NCBI RefSeq assembly: GCF_001425355.1
Contig: NZ_LMQN01000001.1
Span: 186,490-250,489 of the forward strand
DNA length: 64,000 bases
Source: Chryseobacterium sp. Leaf405
GTDB taxonomy: Bacteria; Bacteroidota; Bacteroidia; Flavobacteriales; Weeksellaceae
Direction of reading: 5' to 3'
Shown: in pieces, positions 47,311 through 59,000 of the stretch
Layout: every line of letters starts with the position of its first letter
Position numbering within the stretch: the stretch's first letter is position 1
The notes under the pieces: model-generated
The model's input: the letters and a program-made list of their open reading frames with translations, nothing else
What the model was told of the DNA's origin: nothing
Databases searched by the model: none
Translations under genes and position numbers: made by a program

Positions 47311-47439
47311 TTAACTGGATATTTGGTGTGTGATGTCCAATACTTTATTAATTTCATTACCATCATTTGCCTGATCGTCGTCATACAATCTAAACTTGCG
47401 TGCCACAGACTGCGTTTGTAAGTATTCAATATTTGCCAT
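47311..47439 (-). CDS. Possible small ORF or fragment
   Basis: Forty-two residues from ATG 47439: MANIEYLQTQSVARKFRLYD then DDQANDGNEINKV. Composition is protein-like and acidic in the middle. It lies next to the left end of the ATPase remnant. No family or promoter recognised, so the call is weak. The frame stays open to 47553 with a less plausible N-terminus. Confidence 0.2.
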   Translation of the reverse strand: MANIEYLQTQSVARKFRLYDDDQANDGNEINKVLDITHQISS

Positions 47440-47465
47440 ACATTTTTGCGAGCCTCCTTTTGATC

Positions 47466-48706
47466 CGTTATAAACTACTCGCATTATGGTTATAATACAA
47501 ATGAAACAGGTGAATGGTTGAAGGGTGTTTTTCACAAAAATGATAGTTATCAATTACCAATTGTAATAAATCCATTTCGCGAAGAAGGTAATATAGATAT
47601 AAATTCTGAAAGTACTTAGCATCATCTCGTTTTCTCGTAAATATTTTACAAGAAAAAAATCTTAGAACTATTGCAAGCGGTAAAGATGTTTCACATATAT
47701 CAATAGAAATTGATTATAAGAAATTTAGTCATTGGGACGAGAGTGAAAAAAAAGATCTTCGGATAAATAATAGAGATGAAGAAAAAATTGAATATCTCGA
47801 ATTGTTACTTGAAATATTTTATAATGAAAAAATAGAAATCAAAAACGTTATCAACAAAAGTTTTTACCCTTACTTGAAAGATTATATTCTTTGATACAGC
47901 ATTTAAGTCTAGAATAAATCCCGAAGAACATTATTTAATGAATAAGTTCTCTATTGCACAGTCGCTTCCTTCTATCTTTAAAGTAAATTACTTTTTTGGA
48001 GAATTATTCAAATCATAATTTTAATAATTTTAGCTCTGGAGAGAAGCAAAAATTGTATAGCATTCATTCAGTAATTTATCATTTGCGAAATCTAAAATCT
48101 GTTCAAGAGTTAATAATAGATGAGAACGATCCAAATGAAAAAATGATTTATTATAAGAATGTTAATATAATTTTTGATGAAATAGAATTATACTCGCATC
48201 CTGACTTTCAAAGAACTTTCCTAAATGATTTGTTGAAAGCGATAAATTCCGTTTATCAACGATATGACAATCTCAATATTCTGTTTATTACTCATTCGCC
48301 GTTTATATTATAAGATATTCCAAAACAGAACGTACTCTTTTTAAAAGATGGAGGTGTAGATAGTTTTGATAGAGCAAGTACTTTTGCTGCAAATATTTCT
48401 GATTTATTAGTTAATAGCTTCTTTTTCAGTGATGAAATCAAAAGTGGCTTATTAATGGGGGAGTTTGCAGAAGAAACAATAAATAAAACAATTCATTGGA
48501 TCAGCGAAGCTAAAAAAAGTGAAAAATCTTTTAATCAAAATAAAGATGATTTTGATTACCATAGGCAGATTATCAAAATTATTGATGAACCAATATTAAG
48601 ATTGAAATTGGCAGAAATGCTAGACGAGCTTTCAGGGAAAAGCGAAGTACAAAAGCAGGTAGCAAGAAAACAAATTGATTATTTGAACAAAAAATTTAAT
48701 TTATAA
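47466..48706 (+). pseudogene. Fragmented AAA/ABC-type ATPase gene
   Basis: Four or more frame changes in one coding stretch. Pieces in order: YSHYGYNTNETGEWLKGVFH, SSRFLVNILQEKNLRTIASG, KDLRINNRDEEKIEYLELLL, FKSRINPEEHYLMNKFSIAQ, then NFSSGEKQKLYSIHSVIYHL (ABC-like signature), NVNIIFDEIELYSHPDFQRT (Walker B) and LNILFITHSPFIL (switch His). A TAA follows, then SDLLVNSFFFSDEIKSGL and a helical end. The SSGEKQ, IIFDE and THSP pattern is that of SMC/RecF/OLD-like ATPases. Walker A and the N-terminus are missing. Such ATPases are frequent in defence systems, but the remnant alone does not prove that. Confidence 0.72.
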
Positions 48707-48710
48707 TACT

Positions 48711-49053
48711 AACAATAAATCCATCTGAAAGTGCGGTAAAATTTCATAAACAAGAAGTTACTAGAATATTCAAAAAAATACTTACCGACAAGTTTGTAAT
48801 AAGAGTAAAAAGTAGAGAAAGAAAATACTTGCATTTTAGCTTCTTAAAATTCCTAAAGGAGCATTATAAAGAGCTGATTAGTAGCAAACCAAATGAGCTT
48901 TTAAAATTGCATAAGAAATATGAATCTTTACCATTATCTTCTAATCACAGAAAACCTATTAAAAGTTTTTTTATTGACACAGGATATGGCAATTTTAATA
49001 ACCAAGAATTTTTAGAAAAGCTTAATATTGTCAAGCGCAAAGATAATAACTAA
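48711..49053 (+). pseudogene. Partner gene remnant next to the ATPase
   Basis: Open frame with normal codon use after the ATPase end, without a good start. It contains TNPSE-like text near the left, FHKQEVTRIFKKILTDKF, HFSFLKFLKEHYKELISS and KSFFIDTGYGNFNNQEFLEK, ending KRKDNN. The only ATG gives 74 residues from 48829. No family is recognised, and no HNH or TOPRIM motif is visible. Position suggests it was the second gene of a two-gene unit with the ATPase. Confidence 0.4.
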
Positions 49054-49305
49054 ATTCTCGATTTGAACTCTAAAAAACCTGTTCAAATTTTGAACTTTTT
49101 ACTTGCAGATTTGAGCAGAAATTTTCACCTTTACTACCTAATATTTAAATTAGGATTTTACCACTTTTTTGCAAATGCCCTATTTAAGCCCTTTCACAAG
49201 ATGCTACAGCGAAACGCTTATCAATAAAAGGACGGGAAGAAGTTACAAAAACCCTCTCTCTCCGCATTAATGCAAAAGAAGATTTCTTCTTAATACAAAA
49301 AATTA
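49054..49305. other. Non-coding gap
   Basis: Between the ATPase partner remnant and the terminator. A short open stretch near 49195-49300 reads IKGREEVTKTLSLRINAKED, but has no start or known match. Nothing else was recognised. Confidence 0.35.
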
Positions 49306-49346
49306 TAAAAAAGCCTGTGATTTTAAAGAATTGCAGGCTTTTTTCA
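49306..49346. terminator. Bidirectional hairpin terminator
   Basis: Stem AAAAAGCCTG / CAGGCTTTTT (10 base pairs) with a 16-base loop, and T-runs on both sides. It sits between the ATPase remnants (+) and the secreted protein gene (-), and can serve both. Confidence 0.8.
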
Positions 49347-49422
49347 TTATATGTATTAAATTATTCTTACTTTATGACAAATTTGTGGTTTAAAAAAATA
49401 AGTCCCACGATGTCAAGCTAAA

Positions 49423-50262
49423 TTAATCTATCTTCTCTAATTCAAGGACGGTTTTTGTGTTGTCAATGTTTGTATATTCAAGTTTTACAAAACCAAATTT
49501 GGGATTAAAGTAAGAGATGAGTTCAGTTTTACCTATTCTGTTATTTGCATTTGCATGAACAACATAACATTCTAAATTTCCTAACTTCGTTAAAATATTT
49601 TTCTTGTCTTTTATTTCGTATGTATATTGATTTTCGATGCCTCCTTTCCATTCAAGCCATCTCTTGTCCGACCAATGGTCTCCAATTTCTAGACTCCAAT
49701 TCCATTTTGTTCCTATTTGGTAAGGTGCTTTGATGTAAGGAAAAGGATTTATCTCTAAAATTTTGAAAAAATCATTTCTTGGTGGATGTATCCAGACGTT
49801 CATTTCATTCTCGATTGCACCGGTTTCTTCCGTGCTTAGAAATTCGCCATTAGCCATCACATATTCGTATCCTATGGCAGTTTGGTTGTAATCGGGAACA
49901 ACTCTTTCAAATGGATTTCCTAGCTTAGGTTTTAAAATTAAATGATTTATGGTTTCTTTATCCTGTTTATCTGTCTTCACAAATTCCCAACCAGCAATAC
50001 TGTAACCTTCAGGCTGTAAAATTTCCTTCCCTTTTTTTATTAGAAATTTTTCTCCTTTTATATCCTGATAGAAATAGGAGTAAGTGAATTTTTTCCCATG
50101 AGTGTAGATGATATTATTGTTGTTATAAATTTCATCATAAGGTCTTTTGCCGTCAGGTTTTTCAACCATTATGCCATCATCAATAATATATTTTTCCGAA
50201 TTTGTTTGTGAAAAACAAGAATTACTGAATAAAACAAATGGTATAATTTTAATAAGGTTCAT
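49423..50262 (-). CDS. Secreted hypothetical protein
   Basis: A 279-residue exported protein; the signal MNLIKIIPFVLFSNSCFSQ ends in a cleavage site or possibly a lipobox at Cys 16. The mature protein is beta-rich and contains aromatic segments such as YKAPYQIGTKWNWSLEIGDH (with one changed residue in the first position) and YEIKDKKNILTKLGNLECYV. The ending has STYFNPKFGFVKLEY-like strands. No family recognised. Monocistronic between a terminator and a divergent transporter gene. Confidence 0.6.
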   Translation of the reverse strand: MNLIKIIPFVLFSNSCFSQTNSEKYIIDDGIMVEKPDGKRPYDEIYNNNNIIYTHGKKFTYSYFYQDIKGEKFLIKKGKEILQPEGYSIAGWEFVKTDKQDKETINHLILKPKLGNPFERVVPDYNQTAIGYEYVMANGEFLSTEETGAIENEMNVWIHPPRNDFFKILEINPFPYIKAPYQIGTKWNWSLEIGDHWSDKRWLEWKGGIENQYTYEIKDKKNILTKLGNLECYVVHANANNRIGKTELISYFNPKFGFVKLEYTNIDNTKTVLELEKID

Positions 50263-50458
50263 TGATAGATATTTAGGTTGGTGATAAGTTCCAAATATAC
50301 TATTTCTTGAAATAGTGAGAAATTTTATTTATATCTTGATATGTTTCAACAAAGCCGTTTTGTGAGATCATTTTTTAATCTAAAAGAAAAATGAATTAAT
50401 AAATAATTTTGATTGATTTTATCATTAGTACACAATTTGTATTACTCTTAAAAAAATC

Positions 50459-51310
50459 ATGGATCAGAATTCTAATCGACAAGTATTAATATTTATTTTT
50501 TTCACACTAATTCTCTCGTATCCATGTAGTGGACAGCAGATGAAGACTGAAAATTTTTCACTTTTCAACCCTGTTCCCAAAGCCAATATGCGAGAAATGG
50601 AAACTGACCGTCCAGATGTGACTGAATCTCCGTATACGGTTGATGCGGGACATATTCAGTTTGAAACAGATGTAGTCAGATTTATAAAAGAGAAAGATGA
50701 AATAGTACAAACAAATACCCTATTAATCAATCAAATGAATCTCAAAATTGGATTAACAAATAATACAGCAATACAGATTGGTTTTCAATCTTATGGCAAA
50801 ATGCACGAAAAAGAATTGGATTCTGATACCGAAGAAATAACTTCCGGTCATGGTGATCTTACATTCAGGTTAAAACAAAATTTAATAGGAAATAACAAAG
50901 GCGATTTTGCACTGGCGGTTCTTCCCTATATAAAACTTCCTATTTCAAAATATGACAGGGAGAGTCGCTTTGAGGGAGGTGTTATTGTCCCAATGTCTTA
51001 CAAATTCGCAGGAGAATGGAAGCTCGGACTTCAAGTTGAAGTGGATCGATTAAAGGATAAAGACCAGCCTGCAATGCATACTGAATTTTTGCAGACATTA
51101 ACCATTAGTCACCCATTAACTAAACATGTAGACTGGATTGCAGAGACTTACTATACCTATGATTTTAAAGCACATCATTTTTCAAATTTTCTCAATGCAG
51201 CTATTCAGGTTGAAATATTTAATGATTTCAAACTTGATGCGGGATTGAATTACGGTTTACAGGATTCTGCGGATAAACATTTCTTTTTCGGTGCTTCATA
51301 CCGTCTTTAA
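50459..51310 (+). CDS. Outer membrane transporter-like protein (phenol MetA degradation family)
   Basis: A 283-residue exported beta-barrel-like protein. The signal lies at residues 7-26 (LIFIFFTLILSYPCSGQQ). The conserved start METDRPDVTESPYTVDAGHI is the signature of the PF13557 'putative MetA-pathway of phenol degradation' family. The rest is a series of amphipathic strands ending FFFGASYRL with the terminal aromatic-hydrophobic pattern of outer membrane proteins. The transported substance is unknown. Confidence 0.8.
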   Translation: MDQNSNRQVLIFIFFTLILSYPCSGQQMKTENFSLFNPVPKANMREMETDRPDVTESPYTVDAGHIQFETDVVRFIKEKDEIVQTNTLLINQMNLKIGLTNNTAIQIGFQSYGKMHEKELDSDTEEITSGHGDLTFRLKQNLIGNNKGDFALAVLPYIKLPISKYDRESRFEGGVIVPMSYKFAGEWKLGLQVEVDRLKDKDQPAMHTEFLQTLTISHPLTKHVDWIAETYYTYDFKAHHFSNFLNAAIQVEIFNDFKLDAGLNYGLQDSADKHFFFGASYRL

Positions 51311-51470
51311 TAAAGTTGAAAAGAATTTTTCAGAATATTATTAGATGGAAAGAATTGATAAGTTAAAGTCACTACTCCACATTATGCCCTTTAGGATTGT
51401 ATTGGCAAGTTATATAATTTAACTAAGATTCAAACCCCGTAAATATTAATAATTCTGTTTTATCTCCCTA

Positions 51471-52385
51471 TTAATTAAACGACTTTCTGAACTCCAAAGG
51501 TGAAACATCAGTTTTAGCCTTAAATAATTTGCTGAACGACTGCGAATGTTCAAATCCCAATTCATAAGCAATTTCTGAAACGGATAAATTTGTATTTGAT
51601 AATTTTTCTTTCGCCCTTTCTATGATGGTATTTTGAATATATTGTTGCGTGTTGAGTCCTGTCAGTGAACTCAACATATCACTCAGATAGCGTTGTGATA
51701 ATTTTAATTCTGTGCTGATGTATTTGACAGACGGTAAACCGTTCTTAAGGCTGTTCTCTTCCTCAAAATAATTATTTAGCAGTTTATCCAAAGAAGTGAT
51801 GATATCGTGATTGACTGCTTTCCTCGTAATAAATTGCCTGTTGTAAAAACGGTTGCTATAATTCAGTAACAATTCTATCTGAGAGACCAAAACATTCTGG
51901 CTGAAATTATCAATATTATTTTCCAATTCATTGGCTATTGAAGCAAATAAACCGGCTATGATTTCTTTCTCTTTTGCCGATAAAAACAAGGCTTCTGAAA
52001 CATCGTAAGAGAAAAAGCCATATTGACCGATTGTTTTTCCTAATGGATAATTTCGGATAAAATCAGGATGGAAATACAGCGAGATTCCTTCATAACTTTC
52101 TATTTCTTCAGGCGGAAAAACAATTTGTTTAGGCTTCAAAAAAGCCAGTCCGCCTTCTTCAAAATCGTAATACCCCTGTCCGTACTTGATATGACCTGTG
52201 AATGTAGGTTTAAAGGAAACTTTATAAAAATCGATACTCACTTTTTGTCCTTTCGGAAACATATCATTGGAGACCGAATTGTAATCTACCAATGCAATTA
52301 AAGGATGCATTGGCGCAGGTAATTCCAGCATACGCACCAATTGCGATATGCTGTTAATATGATTGATGTTGGTTGGTTGCTGCAT
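51471..52385 (-). CDS. AraC-family transcriptional regulator
   Basis: A 304-residue AraC regulator. The N-terminal sensing half contains GQGYYDFEEGGLAFLKPKQ. The DNA-binding half has STELKLSQRYLSDMLSSLTG and SEIAYELGFEHSQSFSKLFK, ending VSPLEFRKSFN. It is last in the AKR-SDR-AraC operon, 21 bases after the SDR. The fragment at 3838-4020 is a decayed relative. Its likely binding site is the pair of GTAGCCWGATT repeats upstream of the operon. Confidence 0.9.
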   Translation of the reverse strand: MQQPTNINHINSISQLVRMLELPAPMHPLIALVDYNSVSNDMFPKGQKVSIDFYKVSFKPTFTGHIKYGQGYYDFEEGGLAFLKPKQIVFPPEEIESYEGISLYFHPDFIRNYPLGKTIGQYGFFSYDVSEALFLSAKEKEIIAGLFASIANELENNIDNFSQNVLVSQIELLLNYSNRFYNRQFITRKAVNHDIITSLDKLLNNYFEEENSLKNGLPSVKYISTELKLSQRYLSDMLSSLTGLNTQQYIQNTIIERAKEKLSNTNLSVSEIAYELGFEHSQSFSKLFKAKTDVSPLEFRKSFN

Positions 52386-52406
52386 TTTTTTCTACTACTA
52401 ATGTAA

Positions 52407-53144
52407 TCAATTTTGCTTTGACGGACGAATGACGATATCACCAATTTCAACATCTTTTGGTTGGCTTATGGCATAAATCACAGCATTGGCGATGGCTGTC
52501 GGGTTGATAGCAATTTCTTCCATCCCTTTCTGAATAGCTGTTTTCATTTCTTCGTTTTTGATGTTGTCCGCAAAATCTGTTTTCACAAATCCGGGCGAAA
52601 TTCCTGTAATACGAATGGTTCCGTCTGACTCCTGACGAAACGCTTCTGCAATCGTACGAACGGCATTTTTAGTGCCTGCATAAACACCTTGCAGCTGAAC
52701 AATTTTTATTCCCGAAGTTGAAATGATATTGATGATATGCCCCGATTTTTGTCGTTTAAAAATAGGAATTGCAGCCGCCATCCCATACAGAACCCCTTTT
52801 AGGTTAATGTCGATCATTTCTTCCCAACCGTCCACGTCCAATTCATCAATTCTGCTTAATTGGCTGACACCCGCATTGTTGACGATAACATCTAATTTTC
52901 CGTATTGCTCCACTGCTTTATTGACCAGCCGAACTAGATCGGTTTTATTCTTCACATCAATTTGAGCAAAGGTGGCATCACCACCTTCACTTTTTATTTC
53001 TTCAACAAGTTGTTGTAATAGTTCTCTGCGTCTTGCACCCAAGACAACCTTTGCACCTTTTTTGGCTAATTCTATGGCAATGGCTTTGCCCATTCCGCTG
53101 CTTGCACCGGTAATAACCGCTACTTTTCCTTTGATATTTTGCAT
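52407..53144 (-). CDS. Short-chain dehydrogenase/reductase
   Basis: A 245-residue SDR. TGASSGMG at residues 12-19, NNAG near 90, Ser in IISTSGIKIVQLQG and YAGTK as YxxxK. Arg at GARRRELL suggests NADP(H). It resembles YdfG-like 3-hydroxy acid dehydrogenases and clavaldehyde-type SDRs. It lies 12 bases after the AKR and 21 before AraC, so all three are on one transcript. Confidence 0.9.
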   Translation of the reverse strand: MQNIKGKVAVITGASSGMGKAIAIELAKKGAKVVLGARRRELLQQLVEEIKSEGGDATFAQIDVKNKTDLVRLVNKAVEQYGKLDVIVNNAGVSQLSRIDELDVDGWEEMIDINLKGVLYGMAAAIPIFKRQKSGHIINIISTSGIKIVQLQGVYAGTKNAVRTIAEAFRQESDGTIRITGISPGFVKTDFADNIKNEEMKTAIQKGMEEIAINPTAIANAVIYAISQPKDVEIGDIVIRPSKQN

Positions 53145-53156
53145 TGCTGTTAATTT

Positions 53157-54176
<1,020 letters not shown>

Positions 54177-54179
54177 TTA

Positions 54180-54240
54180 CAAAATTGCCGATTATCATTC
54201 TATAAAAAGTAGCCTGATTGGTAAGTATTGTAGCCAGATT
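54180..54240 (-). promoter_or_regulatory. Probable promoter and AraC-type operator for the AKR-SDR-AraC operon
   Basis: GTAGCCTGATT at 54209 and GTAGCCAGATT at 54230 (plus-strand spelling) differ at one base and are exactly 21 apart. The -7-like CAATTTTG lies 21 bases closer to the gene (one mismatch to TAnnTTTG). Confidence 0.6.
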
Positions 54241-54342
54241 GTTTCATCCTCTAACACCACAAATCTGATATTGTCCAACAATTTAAGTAACGTTGGATTA
54301 AATAATATTTTTAATTAATTAATGTTTTACGATAATTAATTA

Positions 54343-54350
54343 TATATTTG
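54343..54350 (+). promoter_or_regulatory. Probable -7 box for the DUF2975 gene
   Basis: TATATTTG matches TAnnTTTG and lies 25 bases ahead of the start codon. The -33 region is AT-rich without a clear TTG. Confidence 0.4.
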
Positions 54351-54375
54351 CATTAACAAATTTATTGATCATCTT

Positions 54376-54891
54376 ATGAATCAGAATAAAAACATTTCAA
54401 AGATCTTATATTACCTGTGCATTGTATTATCCGCAGGCTATCTCCTTACGTTTTTCTATTCGGTATTTTGCCTGTTGACAGGTTTTGCTGTAACTCCTTA
54501 CAAAGAAGATCTGTATCTGCATATTAACTATCCTTTTACCGAGCAGCCTTTTTTGAATATTGAAAATAACTATCCGTATATCATTCTGTCTTTCCTGCTG
54601 GTCCTATTGACTTACGGAATCTTTTTTTGGTTGTCAGCAAAAGTGTTCAAGGTTTTCTTTCAATTTAAATTATTTACCGAAGAAAATATAATACATCTTA
54701 AAAGATTTTACATGTATAACATTTTCTGTCCTTTACCGATTGTCATTATAGCAAGTTTCTTTGTAGAAGTGGAAAGTTTCATTTGGGGACTGGTTTTTAT
54801 TCATTTCATGTTGGGAATTTTCTGTTATTTTCTTGCCAATATTTTTAAACAGGGATTACATTTACAAAACGAACAAGATTTATTTATATAA
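54376..54891 (+). CDS. DUF2975 membrane protein
   Basis: A 171-residue protein with four membrane helices at about residues 11-36, 68-90, 112-135 and 137-158. It has the layout of the DUF2975 family. In this family the gene is followed by a small XRE regulator, as here, two bases on. The role of the pair is not known. The signal LFTEENIIHLKRFYMYNIF after the second helix is a typical feature of the family. Confidence 0.82.
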   Translation: MNQNKNISKILYYLCIVLSAGYLLTFFYSVFCLLTGFAVTPYKEDLYLHINYPFTEQPFLNIENNYPYIILSFLLVLLTYGIFFWLSAKVFKVFFQFKLFTEENIIHLKRFYMYNIFCPLPIVIIASFFVEVESFIWGLVFIHFMLGIFCYFLANIFKQGLHLQNEQDLFI

Positions 54892-54893
54892 AA

Positions 54894-55100
54894 ATGCCAA
54901 TTATCATCAACTTAGACGTCATGCTTGCCAAACGAAAAATGCAGAGTAAAGAATTGGCAGAAAAACTGGGCATCAGCACAGTCAACATTTCTGTTCTTAA
55001 AACGGGAAAAGCAAAGGGTGTCCGTTTCGATACCCTAGAAGCAATCTGTAAGGCTTTGGAATGCCAGCCCGGAGATATTCTGGAGTATAAAGAAGAATAA
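54894..55100 (+). CDS. Small XRE/Cro-type regulator (YozG-like)
   Basis: A 68-residue single helix-turn-helix protein. VMLAKRKMQSKELAEKLGIS then TVNISVLKTGKAKGVRFDTL gives the five-helix Cro-like fold, and ICKALECQPGDILEY the typical end. It belongs to the YozG-like group found with DUF2975. Coupled to the gene upstream by a 2-base gap. It may also affect the ABC operon that follows. Confidence 0.9.
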   Translation: MPIIINLDVMLAKRKMQSKELAEKLGISTVNISVLKTGKAKGVRFDTLEAICKALECQPGDILEYKEE

Positions 55101-55219
55101 TTAATATAACAAAAGCTTCTGTGACCTTAGTTAATTAAGCTTTATTATAAACACTTTTATGCACAATTTAAAAAGCGATGGAGACGTTGCCAGGAATTCC
55201 ATGATCTAAAATCAATCCT

Positions 55220-56092
55220 ATGAATACTTTAACAATTAATAATCTAAACCTCACCTACAAAAATGGTTTCCAAGCTATTAAAGACATTTCTTTAAAAATA
55301 GAAAATGGGATATTCGGTTTATTGGGACCTAATGGAGCCGGAAAATCATCTTTAATGAAAACCATCGTTGGGCTTCAGAAACCAACTTCTGGAACGATCA
55401 CATTCAATGGGATAAATGTTTCCGAAAATCCGGATCATATCAAACGAAATCTCGGATTCCTGCCGCAGGATTTTGGCGTTTATCCCAAAGTATCTGCATA
55501 TGATCTTTTGCAGCATATCGCTCTGTTGAAAGGGATTAGCAACAATACAGAGCTGAGTAGCCAAATTTTAAACCTGTTGGAAAAAGTCAATCTTTCCGAT
55601 TTTAAAAACAAGGAAGTCCATACCTTTTCCGGTGGGATGCGGCAGCGATTCGGTGTAGCACAGGCATTGCTGGGAAATCCTAAGATCATTATTGTTGACG
55701 AACCGACCGCTGGTCTGGATCCCGAAGAACGAAACCGCTTCAATTCCTTACTTAGCGAGATCAGTAATGATGTGATCGTGATTCTTTCTACCCATTTGGT
55801 TGAAGATGTACGGAATCTATGTTCAGATGTAGCCATTATCAATCTGGGGAAACTTTTAACTCAGGGAAATCCAACTGAATTGATTGCTGAGTTGGAAAAT
55901 AAGATCTGGTCAACACCTATTGAAAAAAATCAGTTGGAAGATTACCAATCCCGTTACCGCATCATCAGCCAGCAGCTGATCGAAAGAGAATTATATATCA
56001 CTGCCTTCTCGGAACAGCCGCTTCCTGATTTTACATCCGTAAATCCATTGTTGGAACACGTCTATTTCAACACACTTACCCAAAACTCATAG
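55220..56092 (+). CDS. ABC transporter ATP-binding protein
   Basis: A 290-residue ABC ATPase. Walker A GPNGAGKSS at residues 36-44, Q-loop in GFLPQDFG, signature FSGGMRQRFG, Walker B KIIIVDEPTAGLDPEE and switch His in LSTHLVED. It resembles ATPases of the CcmA/NatA type. Two bases separate it from the permease/peptidase gene, so they form one transporter. The substrate is unknown; similar units are thought to move peptides or to act in envelope stress. Confidence 0.95.
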   Translation: MNTLTINNLNLTYKNGFQAIKDISLKIENGIFGLLGPNGAGKSSLMKTIVGLQKPTSGTITFNGINVSENPDHIKRNLGFLPQDFGVYPKVSAYDLLQHIALLKGISNNTELSSQILNLLEKVNLSDFKNKEVHTFSGGMRQRFGVAQALLGNPKIIIVDEPTAGLDPEERNRFNSLLSEISNDVIVILSTHLVEDVRNLCSDVAIINLGKLLTQGNPTELIAELENKIWSTPIEKNQLEDYQSRYRIISQQLIERELYITAFSEQPLPDFTSVNPLLEHVYFNTLTQNS

Positions 56093-56094
56093 TT

Positions 56095-59000
56095 ATGAAT
56101 GTTTTATTCTTATTCGAGGTCAAACGTACAATCAAACGTTGGCCTGTATATCTTATTGCCTTAATTCTAGTATTGATCGGCATTTTTTGCGGCAATCAGT
56201 TCAACCTGACAGTTGGAGAAGGAATTTATCTTAATTCTCCTTACACGATTGGTTTTATGGCAGGATTACTGAGTCTGGTTATCATCTTTTTTGCAATAAT
56301 TTTTGCTATTCAGGTGCTTTTTAAAGATTGGGATTCGAAATTTGATATTCTTATTTTCTCGTATCCCTTTTCAAAGCGAGCTTATTTACAGGGAAAGTTT
56401 CTCACATTTTTTCTACAGACTTTTTTAAGTTTTACATTTTTAATGATCGGATTTGTAATTGGACAAAATCTAAGAACGGGAAGTGAGATCCAACCTTATT
56501 TTAACTTTTGGCATTACCTCTACCCTCTTCTGATCTTCGGAGGAATCAATTGTTTTTTCGTGTGCAGTTTTTTATTTTGCATCTCTTTCAACACGAATAA
56601 AAAGCTTCTGGTTGTGGTTGGCGGACTGTTTCTTTATGTTCTATACATGATCATACTGGTATTTTCCAACTCGCCCTTTATGGCAGGAAGTTTACCACAA
56701 TCCCTGGCAACACAGCAATTATCAGCATTGATCGACCCTTTTGGCATTTCATCCTATTTTTTTGAAGCAAGAACATTATCTGCTCAGCAAAAGAATGAAA
56801 TAATTGTTCCCTTTTCAGGATATTTATTGATCAACAGAATCGTTTTTGTGATTATTTCAATGCCCTTTTTAGTAGTGACATACAGGTTGTTTTCATTCTC
56901 TCTGCTTTCTCAAAACAGAAATAGAATCAAAAAAGGGATAGCAAGTATTTCTTTTAATAAAAATTTAGCACCTTTTGGAACCGCAAGATCTTCTTTTGGG
57001 TTTATTTCTAATATAAAATCCATATTATCGTTTGCGAAGATCGATCTCATTTATCTTTTTAAAAGCATCACTATTATAGCTGTTTCAATATTACTCTTAT
57101 TTTTTGTGGGAATGGAAATGTATGCTGAAATTGAAAAGGGAATCCGTATTCCGCAACAATACTCAAGTTCAGGATTGATGTCGACCACCATTTCGGAAAA
57201 TTTTCATCTTCTCGGAATACTTATTGCCATTTATTTTATCAACGATCTGTATTGGAGAAGCCATTCGTCGGGATTTTTACTGATTGAAAAAAGCACCTTT
57301 TTTTCTAAAAATAAATTGAGCGGGCATTTTCTTTCTATCACTGTTTTATTTTTCTTTCTTACCGCAATTTTAATTTTTGAAGGGTTGATATTTCAGTTCA
57401 TTTACCGTTATTTTCAAATCGATTGGAATGCGTATTTGGGAACCGTTCTTTTTAATACTTTTCCATTGATTCTTTTTTCAGCTTTTATTTTGCTAATCAA
57501 TGACAATATCAAAAATCGATTTGTAGCGCTGGGAGTTTCCGTGCTTGTTGGTTTTACATTTGCCGGACCGGTTTCAAAAAAAATCTTATCCAATCCACTG
57601 TTGAGAATATTTTCTGATTATAAAGGGGTCTACAGCGACTTTAACGGATATCAACCCTATGCTTCAGCTTTTGTAGAACGATTGCTGTTTGGATTAGGTC
57701 TAATTGCTGTTTTATGGATGATTAATGAGTATGTTAAAACTAAAAAACGAAATATCAAATCACTTATTTTCGCCACCCTTTTATTATTTATCGGAGTTTT
57801 TGCTGGAAATCTTTTTATGAAAGGCTATATTCCTCAAAATGAAGATGAAAAGATCATACAATCGGCTCAATACGAACAGAGATTTAAACATTATAAAAAT
57901 ATTGCACAGCCAACGATCATAGATGTGATAACCGAAATCCAGCTTTATCCATCTGAAAATTCTTATAAAATAAACGGAACCTATAGGTTATCAAATCAGA
58001 CTGATAAGCCTATTGAAAAGATCTTAATTAATTTCAATCCCGACCTCAAAATAGAATCAGCTACTTTCAAAACAGCTTCCGAATCCAAAAAAATTGATCA
58101 TACAGTCACTGTGCTTTATCTAAAACAACCTTTACAGCCGGGAGGAAAAGCCAGTTTAGATTTTAAAATTTCCTACCATTGGTCGGCTGTCAATGGTCAC
58201 GATTCTTTCAATTCAATCATAGAAGATGGATCTTTTATGAGGATCAGCCGATATTTTCCTACTTTCGGATACCAAGCGAGTAATGAAATTGAAGATGAAA
58301 AAAAACGGGCCGAATTTAAGCTGGGAAAACAATCGGAATTAAAAAAATTAGAAACTCCTGAAGTATTAAAAAAAGATTTCATTAATCTGGATATGACCGT
58401 TTCTACGGAAAAGAACCAGACTGCTATCGGAACCGGAGATTTAATTCAACATTACGGTAAAAATAACAGAAACTATTTTCATTACAGATCGAATGGCATT
58501 CCGTTTCGTTTTGCGGTTTCTTCTGCTCGTTATAAGGTAAAAAGTATGATCTATAAAGGAATAACGATCAATATTTTCTTTAACAAAAAACATTCAGAGA
58601 ACGTAAATCATTTACTTGAAAATGCAAAAATCACATTAGATTACTGTAGAGAAAATTTTGGAAAATATCCATTCAAGACCGTTAATTTTGCAGAAGTTTC
58701 TTCTTTCACCAAAGGTTTTGCAGCAACTGCTTATCCATCATCCATCTTTATGACGGAAGATATGCTTTTCCACGCCAATATTCGTGCAGATAAAAATCAG
58801 GATGTCATCAATGAGCTTGCCGGACACGAACTTTCACATCTCTGGTGGGGAAATAGCCAAATCGATCCGGATGAAAGAGAAGGTGCGACGATGCTGACCG
58901 AGACGCTTGCCATGTACACCGAAATGATGATCTACAAAAAAATGCACGGTAAAGAAAAAATGATGGAAAAACTGAAAGTGCATCAACAGATATTTGACAA

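Noticed and set aside
54376..55100. Toxin-antitoxin pair
   Set aside because: The membrane protein fits DUF2975 and the XRE protein the YozG-like group, a known pair that is not a typical toxin-antitoxin module.
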